Part shown: positions 26,364 through 34,735 of the stretch, piece by piece
How positions within the stretch are numbered: the stretch's first letter is position 1
How the letters are laid out: each line of letters begins with the position of its first letter
Assembly (NCBI GenBank): GCA_963777595.1
Contig: CAVZRE010000046.1
Span: 62,001-126,000, forward strand
From: CAVVFX01 sp963777595
Lineage (GTDB): Bacteria > Acidobacteriota > Terriglobia > Bryobacterales > Bryobacteraceae
Direction of reading: 5' to 3'
DNA: 64,000 nucleotides
Program-made: the position numbers and the translations under genes
Notes under the pieces: generated by a model
The model's input: the letters and a program-made list of their open reading frames with translations, nothing else
What the model was told of the DNA's origin: nothing
The model's database searches: none

Positions 26364-27730
26364 GTTACCTGAGTTTTGCAGATCCGAAGTTTAGGCGACA
26401 TCCTCCAAAGTGTCAGCCGGGTTGCGAAGGGGCCGAAGCTGACCCCGCACCACAGAGTCCGGAACCGAGAAGGCATAGCGTCCCAGGAGATTGATGTGCT
26501 CGAAAACCAACGGTGAAAGCCGAGCCACGTCTTCCGGCTGGATGGGATAGCCTTCACTCGCGAGCTGATCCAAGGCAGCGTTGATGTAGAGGGTGTTCCA
26601 CAGAATAATGATGTTCACGACCAGCCCCAACGCACCGAGTTGGTCCTCTTGTCCCTCCCGATATCGTTGTCGTAGTTCGCCTCTCTTGCCGTGGAAGACG
26701 GCGCGGGCCAGTTTGTGCCGGTCTTCGCCTCGATTTAGCTGAGTCAGGGTCCTCCTGCGTTTGTTTTCATCGTCTATAAAGGTTAAGGCGTGGATCGTTT
26801 TGTCGATGCGCCCCAACTCTGCCACGGCTTGAGCAAGCTTGGTCGGGCGGTCGTCAATTCGGAGCGTCTTCATGATCGAGGTCGCCTGGACCATACCGAG
26901 TTTGAGCGAGCCCGCAAGCCGGAGCAGATCATCCCAGTTTTCTTCAATGAGCTTGGTATTGATGCGATGGTTGGCGATGCCATTCAGCAAACCATAATCG
27001 GCTGATGGATCGATCCGCCAATAGCGGGCGCCCCGATATCGGCGATCCGCGGACAAAAACGGTAACCCAGCAGCCAAAACAGACCAAAGACGACGTCGGT
27101 ATACGCCCCGGTGTCGGTCATGATCTCGGTGGGTTGAAGCTCCGTCTATTGTTCCAGCACCACGGCCAGGAGGTACAGGCTGTCTCGCAATGTTCCGGGG
27201 ATGACAATGGCGTTCAACCCAGTGAACTGATTCGAGACGAGGTTATAGTAGGTGACGCCTCGTTCGAAGCCGAAGTATTTCGGGTTCGGTCCGGCGTGCA
27301 GCGTCCGCACCGGCACCACGAAGCGAAGTCCATCGGCGGATGCCACCTCCCCGCCGCCCCATTTGTGCACCAATGGAATCTTATTGTGTTCTGCGACGAG
27401 GGAAGCGTTGGCTTCCATCAGCGTTTCATTGCGAATGAAATTTTGGCTGACCCACGAGAGACGAGACCGGCGTAGCGCAGGAAGGTCGTTGCGAGTAAGC
27501 GGCTCCAGCCCAATATTGCAGGCCTCCGCAATGAGGTTTGCACATAGGCTCGTCGGCAGATCCTGCATGCGCGATTCTCGTTCGCTGACGTGGGTGAACC
27601 TCGAAGTGAAATCGGTTCGCGCAGCAATTTCCAGAAGCACCTCTGGGAGGTCAACACGCGGCAATCTCGCGTTCACTTCCTGCCGCAGCTTTACCAGGCT
27701 GTCTGGCTCTTCGAGTTTGTCAAGTGGCGT

Positions 27731-27739
27731 CACGATCAA
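27731..27739. repeat. ISKra4-like element target duplication, left copy
   Basis: CACGATCAA at 27731-27739 is repeated at 29594-29602. Removing the element and one copy (1,863 bp, divisible by three) rejoins tnpA in frame as DALIVTPLD. Confidence 0.9.
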
Positions 27740-27834
27740 GGGTGCGCGACATAGAAGTGGCCAGCTGGTCATTTCTTTTTTTTGTCCCTATTATCCGTGC
27801 GTATGCTATACGCTAGGACAAGGAGGCCTACTTC

Positions 27835-28233
27835 ATGCCCGATTCTTTAGAAGATCTGGAGTCCCGACGAGCCGATCTCGTCAAGCAGATCGCCGCTTTG
27901 GGCGATTTGCGCAGCGGATCCATCTCCGATACCAGCGGCCGTTGCGGCAAACCCAACTGCCGATGTCACAAGCCCGGTAATCCGGTGCATGGCCCGAACC
28001 CTCGATTGACTTACAAGGATCAGGGCAAGACCGTAACTGAGTCGCTGCCGACGCCCGCCGCCCGGAAAAAGGCCGAGCGCGAAATTGCCGAGTTTCGCCG
28101 CTTCGAACTGCTGGCTCGCGCGTTCATTGAGGTCAGCGCCAAGATCTGCCGCGCGCGATCGGCGGAACAAGATGCGATGTCTCAGGAAAAAAAACGACGG
28201 CCGCGGCCTGCGAAAAAGCCTCCAGCCAGTTAG
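27835..28233 (+). CDS. DUF6788-like protein, first frame of the ISKra4 element
   Basis: A protein of 132 residues starting at ATG 27835 after a purine-rich AGGAGG (27820-27825). The mid part reads TSGRCGKPNCRCHKPGNPVH, a four-cysteine/histidine cluster, then GPNPRLTYKDQGKTVTESLP and a helical AARKKAEREIAEFRRFELLARAF. This matches the DUF6788 family, which is found next to or fused with transposases. The zinc-ribbon-like Cys cluster suggests DNA binding, perhaps to the element ends. It overlaps the transposase frame, which lies in the -1 frame. An A8 run near its end (28187-28194) probably lets ribosomes enter the second frame. Confidence 0.85.
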   Translation: MPDSLEDLESRRADLVKQIAALGDLRSGSISDTSGRCGKPNCRCHKPGNPVHGPNPRLTYKDQGKTVTESLPTPAARKKAEREIAEFRRFELLARAFIEVSAKICRARSAEQDAMSQEKKRRPRPAKKPPAS

Positions 28234-29555
28234 AACAGCAACTGCAAAGAATTTTTGCCGATCGACACAGGACCGGCCAACTGGATCTTGAGGCTGCGGA
28301 GATAGCGATTCGCTCCACGGTCCATCAAACTGGTGCGGACGCCGTTACCGAATTGTTGCGCCTTTCACCACCGGATGACGACCATCGCCGCATTCCTTGC
28401 ATTTGCGGTCGTGTCGCCCGATATGAAGGAATGCGTTCCCGGCCAATCCTCACCGTGGTGGGTTGGGCACAGGTTGACCGACCCTATTACCTGTGTCCGG
28501 CGTGCCACACGGGACAGTTTCCCGCCGACGTTGAACTGGACATCGATCAGACGGAACTCTCCCCAGGCGTGCGGCGCATGCTCGCAACTGTTGGCGGCGC
28601 GGCCCCCTTCGCTCGGGGTCGGGACCAAATGAAGCTGCTGGCGGGCTTAGAAGTCACTGCTAAGACGGTCGAGAGAACCGCCGAGTCGATTGGCGAAGAT
28701 ATTGAGATCCGGCAACAGAAAGACATTCAGAGTGCCAAGCAACTCCATCTCCCGGCCGTTGCTGGTCCGTCGATTCCGTACCTGTACATTCAGATGGACG
28801 GAACGCAGGTGTTTGTGGTGAAGGCCGAAGCCGAAGGCCGGCCCGGCAGAACGCCCGGCCAGCCTGCGCGCACTCGCGAATGCAAACTCGGCGCAGTGTT
28901 CACACAAACCACCGTCGATGACCAGGGCCGGCCTATCCGCGATGAAGGCTCCACCACATACGTCGGCGCGATTGAAACCGCCGAGGAGTTTGGTCTCCGA
29001 GTTTACACGGAGGCTTGGAACCGGGGATCGGACCGCGCCATTACCCGCGTGGTCATGGGCGATGGATCACACTGGATCTGGAACAACGCCGATCAGCACT
29101 TTCCCGGCGCCGTTCAGATTGTTGATCTCTATCATGCTCGCGAGCATCTTTGGGATTTGACTCGCAAGCTGCATCCCGCCGATGAGGCGGCGCAGAAGCG
29201 ATGGCTGATGCGCAAGCTGGATTGGCTGGAGAACGGCAAAATCGAAAAACTCGCGACGGCGCTTCGTAAGCTAGCCGACGCGGAGCAGAACTCTGAGTTG
29301 GCCAAGACTATCCGCATCGAGGCCGAGTACTTTGACGGCAATCGCGACCGTATGCGCTATCCGGAATTCCGAAAGAAGAATCTATTCGTCGGCTCCGGCG
29401 TAATCGAGGCTGGTTGCAAAACCGTGATCGGCAGCCGCCTCAAACAATCCGGCATGTTCTGGACCGTGCGCGGCGCCAACGCAATCATCGCCTTGCGCTG
29501 TTGCCTGCTCAACGGCGAACTGGAAGATTACTGGGCAACGCGACGTATCGCTTGA
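28131..29555 (+). CDS. ISKra4-family transposase (entered by -1 frameshift)
   Basis: The frame opens after a stop at about 28128-28130 and ends at 29555. It has no good start upstream of the conserved region; the first ATG, at 28422 or so, lies inside the ICGRVARYEGM zinc-finger-like segment. Frameshifting at 28188-28194 would give a 573-residue fusion: 120 residues of the first frame, then TTAAACEKASSQLEQQL and the transposase. Visible motifs are PYYLCPACHTGQF, LYIQMDGTQVFVV (first DDE acidic residue), RVVMGDGSHWIWNNADQHFP (second), IVDLYHAREHLW, and VGSGVIEAGCKTVIGSRLKQSGMFW (Glu of the DDE triad). Length and motifs fit ISKra4. Confidence 0.88.
   Translation, partial: GQRQDLPRAIGGTRCDVSGKKTTAAACEKASSQLEQQLQRIFADRHRTGQLDLEAAEIAIRSTVHQTGADAVTELLRLSPPDDDHRRIPCICGRVARYEGMRSRPILTVVGWAQVDRPYYLCPACHTGQFPADVELDIDQTELSPGVRRMLATVGGAAPFARGRDQMKLLAGLEVTAKTVERTAESIGEDIEIRQQKDIQSAKQLHLPAVAGPSIPYLYIQMDGTQVFVVKAEAEGRPGRTPGQPARTRECKLGAVFTQTTVDDQGRPIRDEGSTTYVGAIETAEEFGLRVYTEAWNRGSDRAITRVVMGDGSHWIWNNADQHFPGAVQIVDLYHAREHLWDLTRKLHPADEAAQKRWLMRKLDWLENGKIEKLATALRKLADAEQNSELAKTIRIEAEYFDGNRDRMRYPEFRKKNLFVGSGVIEAGCKTVIGSRLKQSGMFWTVRGANAIIALRCCLLNGELEDYWATRRIA
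28188..28194 (+). promoter_or_regulatory. Probable -1 programmed frameshift site A_AAA_AAA
   Basis: In the first frame the codons are GAA AAA AAA CGA, so the heptamer A AAA AAA is in the phase needed for tandem -1 slippage. The new frame continues ACG ACG GCC and stays open to 29555. GGCCGCGGCC lies six bases downstream and could fold as a small stimulating hairpin. The first frame ends 39 bases further on. Confidence 0.75.
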
Positions 29556-29593
29556 TTATGAATTGTTATTAACCACTTCTATGTCGCGCACCC

Positions 29594-29602
29594 CACGATC
29601 AA
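29594..29602. repeat. ISKra4-like element target duplication, right copy
   Basis: CACGATCAA, identical to 27731-27739, directly follows the right inverted repeat. Confidence 0.9.
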
Positions 29603-31255
29603 CGCGTCTTTACCGTCCACCTGTTCCACGCGAGCGCCTGGATTGGACGGCAGCTTTTCAGCTACGGTTCGATAAGTTTGATCGAGCTCGCGGCTGAGTG
29701 CACTGATTGTTTCTGTGGACGATACTGAATGTCCAAGGGAGCGGCAAACGGTGGGGCGTGCGACATTCCAAGCCGAACCGCCGAGAAGCCCTATCCGGGC
29801 ATCGGCATGGCGGATACTCGGAGCGACGAAGATATCGCGACGCCGGAGCGCCAGGCGGACTCGATCCAGACAGCAAAACACGTAGGCTTTGCGGTTGAAC
29901 TCTTTGCCTGTTCCCACATAACGAGACCAACCGCGAGTCACGATCGCTACCGGCGGGTCCGTCTTCGTGATGCCTTGCTCTTCGACTTCCAGTAGGTAAT
30001 TGAGCGCCTCTAATAAGGGCTGACCCGCAGGCGTTGCGTCGAAACGAACCGTGCGTAGCAAATGCGGTAAAAACCGACGCACCCTCGCATAGCTGCCCGC
30101 CAGCTCCCGATAGTACACGTCTTCAGGTGGGCGAACGAGAGAGTCCACCTGGCTTACCGCAGCTTCCAGTTCCTCCCGTTCAGTTGCCTTGAAGATTGCG
30201 GTTCGCAAATCCGCATCCTGTAGCTCTGAATCGAGGACAAGCCGGCACACTTGCATGAGTTGGACGGCCGCCGCATCCAAATCCTTCATCGTCCTCAGGC
30301 GTGATTTGTCGCTGGCCTTGGCGGCCTCGCTGAATATCTCGGTGATCAAAATATCTAGCAGGTCCAACGCGTCATCGAGTGCCGTAGCTTCGAGATTGCT
30401 GGCGAACGCCACCAACGTCGCAAGCCGGCGTGATTCCGGCAGCCGTCGAATTACGCTGACTTTGGCAGTGTTGGCGAAGCGTGCCAGCGCATGCAGCCGA
30501 CCCGTGGGGATACGATGAGCCACAACAGCATCAATTCCAAGCCCGCAATTTTCTCCACACGGTACAGTGCCCGGACAAGTTCAGGAGCGCTCCTGCGATA
30601 GGGCCCTTTACGCAGCCGATCGAGCAGCGACTGGTGTCCATCCTCTGACGCCGAAAGGAGGGTTGCAAGCTTTGATCGTGTCTCCGGAGAAACCAATGCC
30701 GCGAGCATCGACCAAACACGTTCTTCCACACGACTGCGCAACCGCGCTACATGCCGCTCCAGTGTCGTGACGGCTGGTAGCAAAACCTTCTGAGTGATCA
30801 ACCAGGTTGTGGCACGATCAAACAGAACACCGGGGCGATCAGTGCCAGTCCAGCAGAGCGCGTACAGCCAACGATTGAGGCGAAACTGGACGGACGGATC
30901 GCCGAAGTCGCGGAACCCGCAATGGCGGCGTATCTCCGCGGCGTGGTCCCAACGGGTTTCACTGTCGCGGTAATGGAAGAAGCAACTGAGCTGTTCGATA
31001 TGGAGCTGCCGGGCGAGGCAGTTGATGACACAGGACGGGACGCCAGAGAGATCTTCAAGGAAAGTGCCAAGAAAACGGGCGGTGCAGAGCTGAATGGCAA
31101 ACCCCAAGACGGCTATGGTCACCGCGATGAGAGTTGACGAGCTGGCGATCGGGATCGTCCAGGTGGAAGTAGCGGTTTAACTGTTCCGGACTTAGTTCTC
31201 CGGCGAAGCGGCCGTATTGGTTCCGCTGTTGTTCGGTCAGGAAACTGACGGGCAT

Positions 31256-31426
31256 GGGCCTCCTCCATCTACCCGGGGGAGGCGTTTTGCAAAACTTACA
31301 AGTTCTGCGAGGAAACCGGAAGTACCGTATTACACCGTATTTCCGCAGAAATCCCATTTGCAAAAGTATCCCGCAAAAGGTAGGCTTAATGCAAGAACTT
31401 TTGCAACCTGACGAAGAGGTGCGGCA
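31256..31426. other. res-like region between tnpA and tnpR
   Basis: This 171-base divergent gap has the position of a Tn3 resolution site. It contains the palindrome GTTTTGCAAAAC (about 31284-31295) and two further TTTTGC/GCAAAAG half-sites (near 31360-31380 and 31393-31400), plus ATTACACCGTATTTCC. These resemble the multiple inverted subsites bound by a serine resolvase. The promoters of tnpA and tnpR must also lie here. Confidence 0.6.
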
Positions 31427-31981
31427 ATGAAGATCGGCTACGCGCGGGTTTCGACCCAGGATCAGAACCTGGACCTTCAACTGAAATCGCTCAAGAAGGC
31501 CGGATGTCAAAAGATCTTCCGCGAAAAGGTGTCAGGCTTCAATCGGCAGCGGCCGGAATTCCAGCGCATGCTCGATCAGATCCGGCCAGGCGACATTATT
31601 GTTGTCTGGAAGCTCGACCGGCTGGCCAGATCCACGCGTGATCTGCTGAACACCATGGACACAATCAATGAGGCGGGCGGTAAATTCTTATCCGTTTCCG
31701 AGCCGTGGGCCAACACCACAACACACGCTGGCAAGATGATAATGACGGTTTTCGCCGGCATAGCTGAGTTTGAGCGTGATTTGATCCGTGAGCGGACTGG
31801 GGCCGGTCGCGAAGCAGCAAAACAGCGTGGCGTACGCTTTGGGCGACCGCGTAAGCTCAATACCGACCAGGCGCAAGTTGCAGAGCAGTTGCTCGCGGAG
31901 GGCAAGGCGGTTCGAGACATCGCAAGGACGTTCAATGTGCACGAGGCCACTATTTATCGCTTGGCTGCTGCTGTTTCGTGA
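31427..31981 (+). CDS. tnpR: Serine resolvase of the Tn3 element
   Basis: A protein of 184 residues. The catalytic serine is Ser9 in GYARVSTQDQNLDLQ. Also visible are ARSTRDLLNTMDTI, the TTTHAGKMIMTVFAGIAEFERDLIRERT helix, and a C-terminal helix-turn-helix (AEGKAVRDIARTFNVHEATIYRL). It resolves transposon cointegrates at res. It looks intact, unlike tnpA. It is divergent from tnpA as in Tn3 itself. Confidence 0.93.
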   Translation: MKIGYARVSTQDQNLDLQLKSLKKAGCQKIFREKVSGFNRQRPEFQRMLDQIRPGDIIVVWKLDRLARSTRDLLNTMDTINEAGGKFLSVSEPWANTTTHAGKMIMTVFAGIAEFERDLIRERTGAGREAAKQRGVRFGRPRKLNTDQAQVAEQLLAEGKAVRDIARTFNVHEATIYRLAAAVS

Positions 31982-32136
31982 CTTTGATTTCACATAAGCC
32001 CGCTTGCTGCTTTAAACCGATTGCCGTGATCCCGCTCTGGAACTTAACGTATCATCATGGTGTCTATCTTCCAGGACCGACCTAACCGTGGTCCGCTCAC
32101 GGCTTCGCTAAAGGTTCATCACTGACGTGTCACTGA

Positions 32137-33414
32137 ATGAGCAGAAATCTTAGCTACTTATTCGTGTTCTTTCTTGGGACGTCGCAGGCGCTGCGATCTT
32201 GCGACTGCGGGCCACCAAAACCAGCTTGCGCCTATTTAGGTGCCGATGCCATTTTTCTTGGGAAGGTTTCCTTCACTAACGATGATGGTTCGGGGCGGTT
32301 CACTCAGGCAACACTGGTGCGCTTCGACGTCGAAGAAAGCTTTAAGGGTGTAGCGTCCAGCATCCGCCAGATCTGGGTCGATCCAGGTAGCTTCACAAGC
32401 TGCTATGAGGAGTATGCCGCTGGCCAGCGATACCTCGTATTCGCGTATAGGAGTCAGGCTCTGAACGACAGCGCGGCGATGTCCATCATGCGCAATGGAC
32501 AAGGCAGGAATAAACCGCTGCCCGACGGTTTCGATATATCTAAGCCTCCTACTGTCTACTACGCTCCGGAATGTGCCGGATCTCGACCGGCGGACGATTT
32601 TCCGAATCTCGACCATGATTTGACCATGCTGAGGGCCTATCGTGGGGGTGCAGTTTCGCCACAAGTTCTCGGACGTGTCGTTCTCTATCCATTCCGCGGC
32701 TGGCCAGCGTTGACTGGCCCCAAACTCCGGGGCGCACAAGTAACGATATTAAATGACTCATCGACTTTTCGCGTAACAACGGATGAGACCGGTTCGTTTT
32801 CTCTGCAGCATGCGACGCCAGGTTATTACAAAGTTTGGGCTGACCTTGCTCCATTTCGATCTTCTGGGCATTCCATTCTTCACGTCCCCGAAACTGGGTG
32901 CGAATACACGGATGTTCAGCTCACTACCACGAGCACACTTCAGGGCATCGTGTTGAACCGCGGCGGCCGACCCGCCAAGAAGGTTCCTGTGCAGGTGCAG
33001 CCGAAAGATCAGGTCAATCAATACTCGTTGCAGACGGAGACCGACGAGAACGGACAATTCACAATCACCGGACTACCAGAAGCCGAAGTTTATTTGTCTG
33101 CTGGGGTGGAATACCCCACAACAGATATGCCGTACCGGCGCATCTACTATCCAGCAGCTTCGTCGCGAGATAAAGGGCTTATTTTGCGATTGACACCAGG
33201 AGAGCACCGCCAATCAATGGTCTTGTGGCTTGACCCGCCATTGGAGAAGGCCAGTATCAAGGTGCGGGTTGTTCGGAAAGAGGGTGGCCCCGTGGTGGAG
33301 GCACGGGTCAGGGCCTTTGAAGATGACAGTGTCCGGGAGGTCGCCGAGACTGACGCCCGAGGCTTTGCTACAGTTCCCTGCCTTCGTGGATTGCAGTACA
33401 AATTAGAAACATAA
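32137..33414 (+). CDS. Tn3 cargo: secreted TIMP/netrin-like and carboxypeptidase-regulatory-domain protein
   Basis: A protein of 425 residues with a signal peptide (MSRNLSYLFVFFLGTSQALR). The next segment, SCDCGPPKPACAYLGADAIFLGKV to FDVEESFKG and SCYEEYAAGQRYLVFAY (about residues 23-125), fits a TIMP/netrin-like beta-barrel with paired cysteines. Then follow two or three carboxypeptidase-regulatory-like (transthyretin-fold) repeats: LRGAQVTILNDSSTFRVTTDE, TLQGIVLNRGGRPAKKVPVQ with TETDENGQFTITGLP, and VRVVRKEGGPVVEARV with TDARGFATVPCL. It ends abruptly after LQYKLET, so the C-terminus may be lost. Such proteins belong to acidobacterial secretomes. Nothing in it suggests resistance; its benefit as cargo is unknown. 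Confidence 0.75.
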   Translation: MSRNLSYLFVFFLGTSQALRSCDCGPPKPACAYLGADAIFLGKVSFTNDDGSGRFTQATLVRFDVEESFKGVASSIRQIWVDPGSFTSCYEEYAAGQRYLVFAYRSQALNDSAAMSIMRNGQGRNKPLPDGFDISKPPTVYYAPECAGSRPADDFPNLDHDLTMLRAYRGGAVSPQVLGRVVLYPFRGWPALTGPKLRGAQVTILNDSSTFRVTTDETGSFSLQHATPGYYKVWADLAPFRSSGHSILHVPETGCEYTDVQLTTTSTLQGIVLNRGGRPAKKVPVQVQPKDQVNQYSLQTETDENGQFTITGLPEAEVYLSAGVEYPTTDMPYRRIYYPAASSRDKGLILRLTPGEHRQSMVLWLDPPLEKASIKVRVVRKEGGPVVEARVRAFEDDSVREVAETDARGFATVPCLRGLQYKLET

Positions 33415-33627
33415 TTGCTGCGTCAGCGACTGCCTGTGCCGGGGATACTGCTCGCAAGTGCGCGCGTGCCGTTCACCTGCGGTAGCCCTGCTGAGACGAT
33501 CGAACTTGTATTGGATCGCTCGTCACACTGGGGTAATTGAAGGGCTGTGGACTAACCGGAGACCGCTCGACCCATTGCTGCCGTCGGTTTACGCCAGTGC
33601 GTCAAGAATCTGCAAAACTCGCGTGAC

Positions 33628-33665
33628 CTTAACCCGGTTTTCCGTTCCATTGATCCCCAACACCC
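33628..33665 (-). repeat. Tn3 right terminal inverted repeat (38 bp)
   Basis: Starts CTTAACCCGG and ends CCCCAACACCC. It is the exact reverse complement of the left end, without mismatch. Confidence 0.95.
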
Positions 33666-33881
33666 GTCTTTCACGTATAAACGTTTTACAGTGCCGCAAG
33701 AGGTGCACAGGTCAGCAAAAAGGGTCTCCCTTTTCTCCCTTTCGGATCGTTTGAAAAAGCCTTTCTCTTTCTCTTTGCAGAGGAGGCCGGGACGTACGTC
33801 ACCACCACCGCCAGAAGCAGAAACAATGAGACCGCTGATGAGTTGTGAACCGCCGCAGCGTTCACAGGTATTGTTGGGCAT
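33666..33881 (-). pseudogene. Zinc-ribbon protein gene interrupted by Tn3
   Basis: Read from ATG 33881 the frame gives MPNNTCERCGGSQLISGLIV and 52 more residues to LYVKD at the target duplication, then runs into transposon sequence (GCWGSMERKTGL). The intact 79-residue protein is recovered by joining PKRDWVV from 26297-26325. Cys6/Cys9 and Cys59/Cys62 form two CxxC knuckles of a zinc ribbon, with a basic, glycine-rich loop between them. The function is unknown. The loss of only the last seven native residues, replaced by transposon-encoded ones, could leave a partly working protein. Confidence 0.85.
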
Positions 33882-33936
33882 GGACAACTATAGCCCATGA
33901 GGGTAATTCATGATCTCCCGTTCGCCGGGGCGACGG

Positions 33937-33981
33937 TTACTTTGACGCCGCCTGTGTGCCGGTCCTCGTAAACTGGATCAT
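33937..33981 (-). pseudogene. Fragment of a secreted-protein C-terminal domain
   Basis: The minus-strand translation MIQFTRTGTQA matches TIQFTRTGTQAV near the end of the 680-residue hydrolase-like protein (6345-8387), and the bases GCCTGTGTGCC-GTCCTCGTAAACTGGATC are almost the same. It is only about 40 bases long. It marks a decayed copy of that Solibacter-type tail. Confidence 0.5.
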
Positions 33982-34059
33982 ACCGTCCCCAAAGGGTCCA
34001 ATTTGCAACTGACCGACGACCCTTTTACATTCGCGTGGTGAACTGATGCAAGGGGACCC

Positions 34060-34443
34060 ATGCGCACGCAATATCACTTTCGGAGATCGCCGGACGGCCT
34101 TTGTGCTTGGAACGTGCACCGCCTTGTCGAGAAGTCCCGTTCACTCATTCCCGAGCGAGTTCCGCTTTCTGCAATTCGCGAGCTTGACGAACCCTTTTGG
34201 GCAAATGAAAGAGTTCGACAACTGACGTGCCGCGAGATCGTTGAGCATGCACGTCTTATACTCGATTGCGAACTGGCCTATCCGATCATCCTTTCCAATG
34301 ACGGGCGCGTCATGGATGGAATGCACCGTGTCTGCAAAGCACTCCTGCAAGGTCACCAGGACATCGAGGCCGTCCGGTTCACCGAGGACCCCGCACCGGA
34401 CTACGTCGGAGTGAACCCGGACGATTTGCCGTATTCCGAGTGA
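34060..34443 (+). CDS. Small ParB/sulfiredoxin-like domain protein
   Basis: A protein of 127 residues. The core LILDCELAYPIILSNDGRVM followed by DGMHRVCKALLQGHQDIEAVRF (about residues 68-106) resembles the ParB/Srx nuclease fold, in which a DGxHR motif sits at the active-site loop. The remainder is not recognised. It stands alone right of the Tn3 insertion. Possible roles range from a nucleotidyl-phosphate enzyme to a stand-alone regulatory protein; none is supported further. Confidence 0.6.
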   Translation: MRTQYHFRRSPDGLCAWNVHRLVEKSRSLIPERVPLSAIRELDEPFWANERVRQLTCREIVEHARLILDCELAYPIILSNDGRVMDGMHRVCKALLQGHQDIEAVRFTEDPAPDYVGVNPDDLPYSE

Positions 34444-34735
34444 GTGAGTATTGACAGGTTGGGCTGTGTCTCAGAAAGGGTAAGTTTTGCATCATCGGCG
34501 CGGAGCCCAAAAACAATGGGTCTGGCGTGTTGCAAACCTCTAGCGCAAAATGGAGCGCTCAATTCGCCTCGCCGCAGCCCCGTTGCTGGCTTCGGCCATG
34601 TTGCAAGTAATCGCGAGATCTTTTTCGGCCTTAATCTCAGGACCGCTCTGGTTCCGCGAAACCACCTGGCAGTGTAGTTGCCATATCGGATTCTGGCTGG
34701 GCAGTAATTCCCGGCCAGCCTCGCCAAGCCCGATC
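34444..34735. other. Degenerate intergenic region with a dispersed motif
   Basis: No gene is supported here. The stretch AAGGGTAAGTTTTGCATCATC with GGAGCCCAAAA (about 34474-34513) returns with small changes near 45183-45213 (AAGGGTAAGT-CTGCATCATC, GAGCCCAAAA). It could be the end of an unidentified mobile element. Confidence 0.4.

Larger units (their letters stand above)
27740..29593 (+). mobile_element. ISKra4-family insertion sequence, 1,854 bp, nested in tnpA
   Basis: Perfect 21-bp terminal inverted repeats (GGGTGCGCGACATAG then AAGTGG, at 27740-27760 and 29573-29593) start with GGG as is usual for the family. A 9-base target duplication CACGATCAA flanks them. Two overlapping plus-strand frames fill the interior: a DUF6788-like protein and an ISKra4-type transposase. 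The element seems intact and, unlike the Tn3 transposase around it, its coding frames carry no visible damage. It therefore appears to be the youngest layer. Confidence 0.92.
26391..31255 (-). pseudogene. tnpA: Tn3-family transposase, disrupted
   Basis: The pieces together span the full roughly 1,000-residue Tn3 transposase. The N-terminus MPVSFLTEQQRNQYGRFAGE starts at 31255. A frameshift near 31112 leads to FAIQLCTARFLGTFLEDLS. A second near 30515 leads to IPTGRLHALARFANTAK. The frame then runs to DALIV, where an ISKra4-like element is inserted (27740-29593), and resumes in frame at TPLDKLEEPDSL. The DDE core is clear in WGGGEVASADGLRFVVPVRT and in TEIMTDTGAYTDVVFGLFW. Codon Gln in LEQ(Q)TEL is TAG near 27143, and one G is missing near 27048 before ARYWRIDPSADYGLLNG. 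It cannot make an intact transposase as written. Confidence 0.92.
26326..33665. mobile_element. Tn3-family transposon, 7,340 bp, with exact ends
   Basis: Both ends are identical 38-bp inverted repeats that begin GGGTGTTGGGG and finish GGTTAAG, matching the Tn3 pattern (Tn3 itself reads GGGGTCTG...CGTTAAG). The 5-base direct repeat GTCTT lies immediately outside at 26321-26325 and 33666-33670, which is the expected Tn3 target duplication. Inside are a broken tnpA (minus), a res-like region, tnpR (plus) and one cargo gene. An ISKra4-like element of 1,854 bp is nested in tnpA. Without it the transposon would be about 5.5 kb. The insertion site is the last codons of a zinc-ribbon gene. Confidence 0.95.

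Noticed and set aside
31055..31510. Separate gene for the N-terminal transposase frame, opposite tnpR
   Set aside because: The part beyond 31255 is the antisense of the res region and tnpR start; the native transposase start is MPVSFLTEQQ at 31255.
34060..34443. Assignment of the small DGMHR protein as a chromosome-partitioning ParB
   Set aside because: It lacks the HTH and dimer domains of ParB, and no parA or parS-like site is nearby; only the small ParB/Srx-like core is supported.
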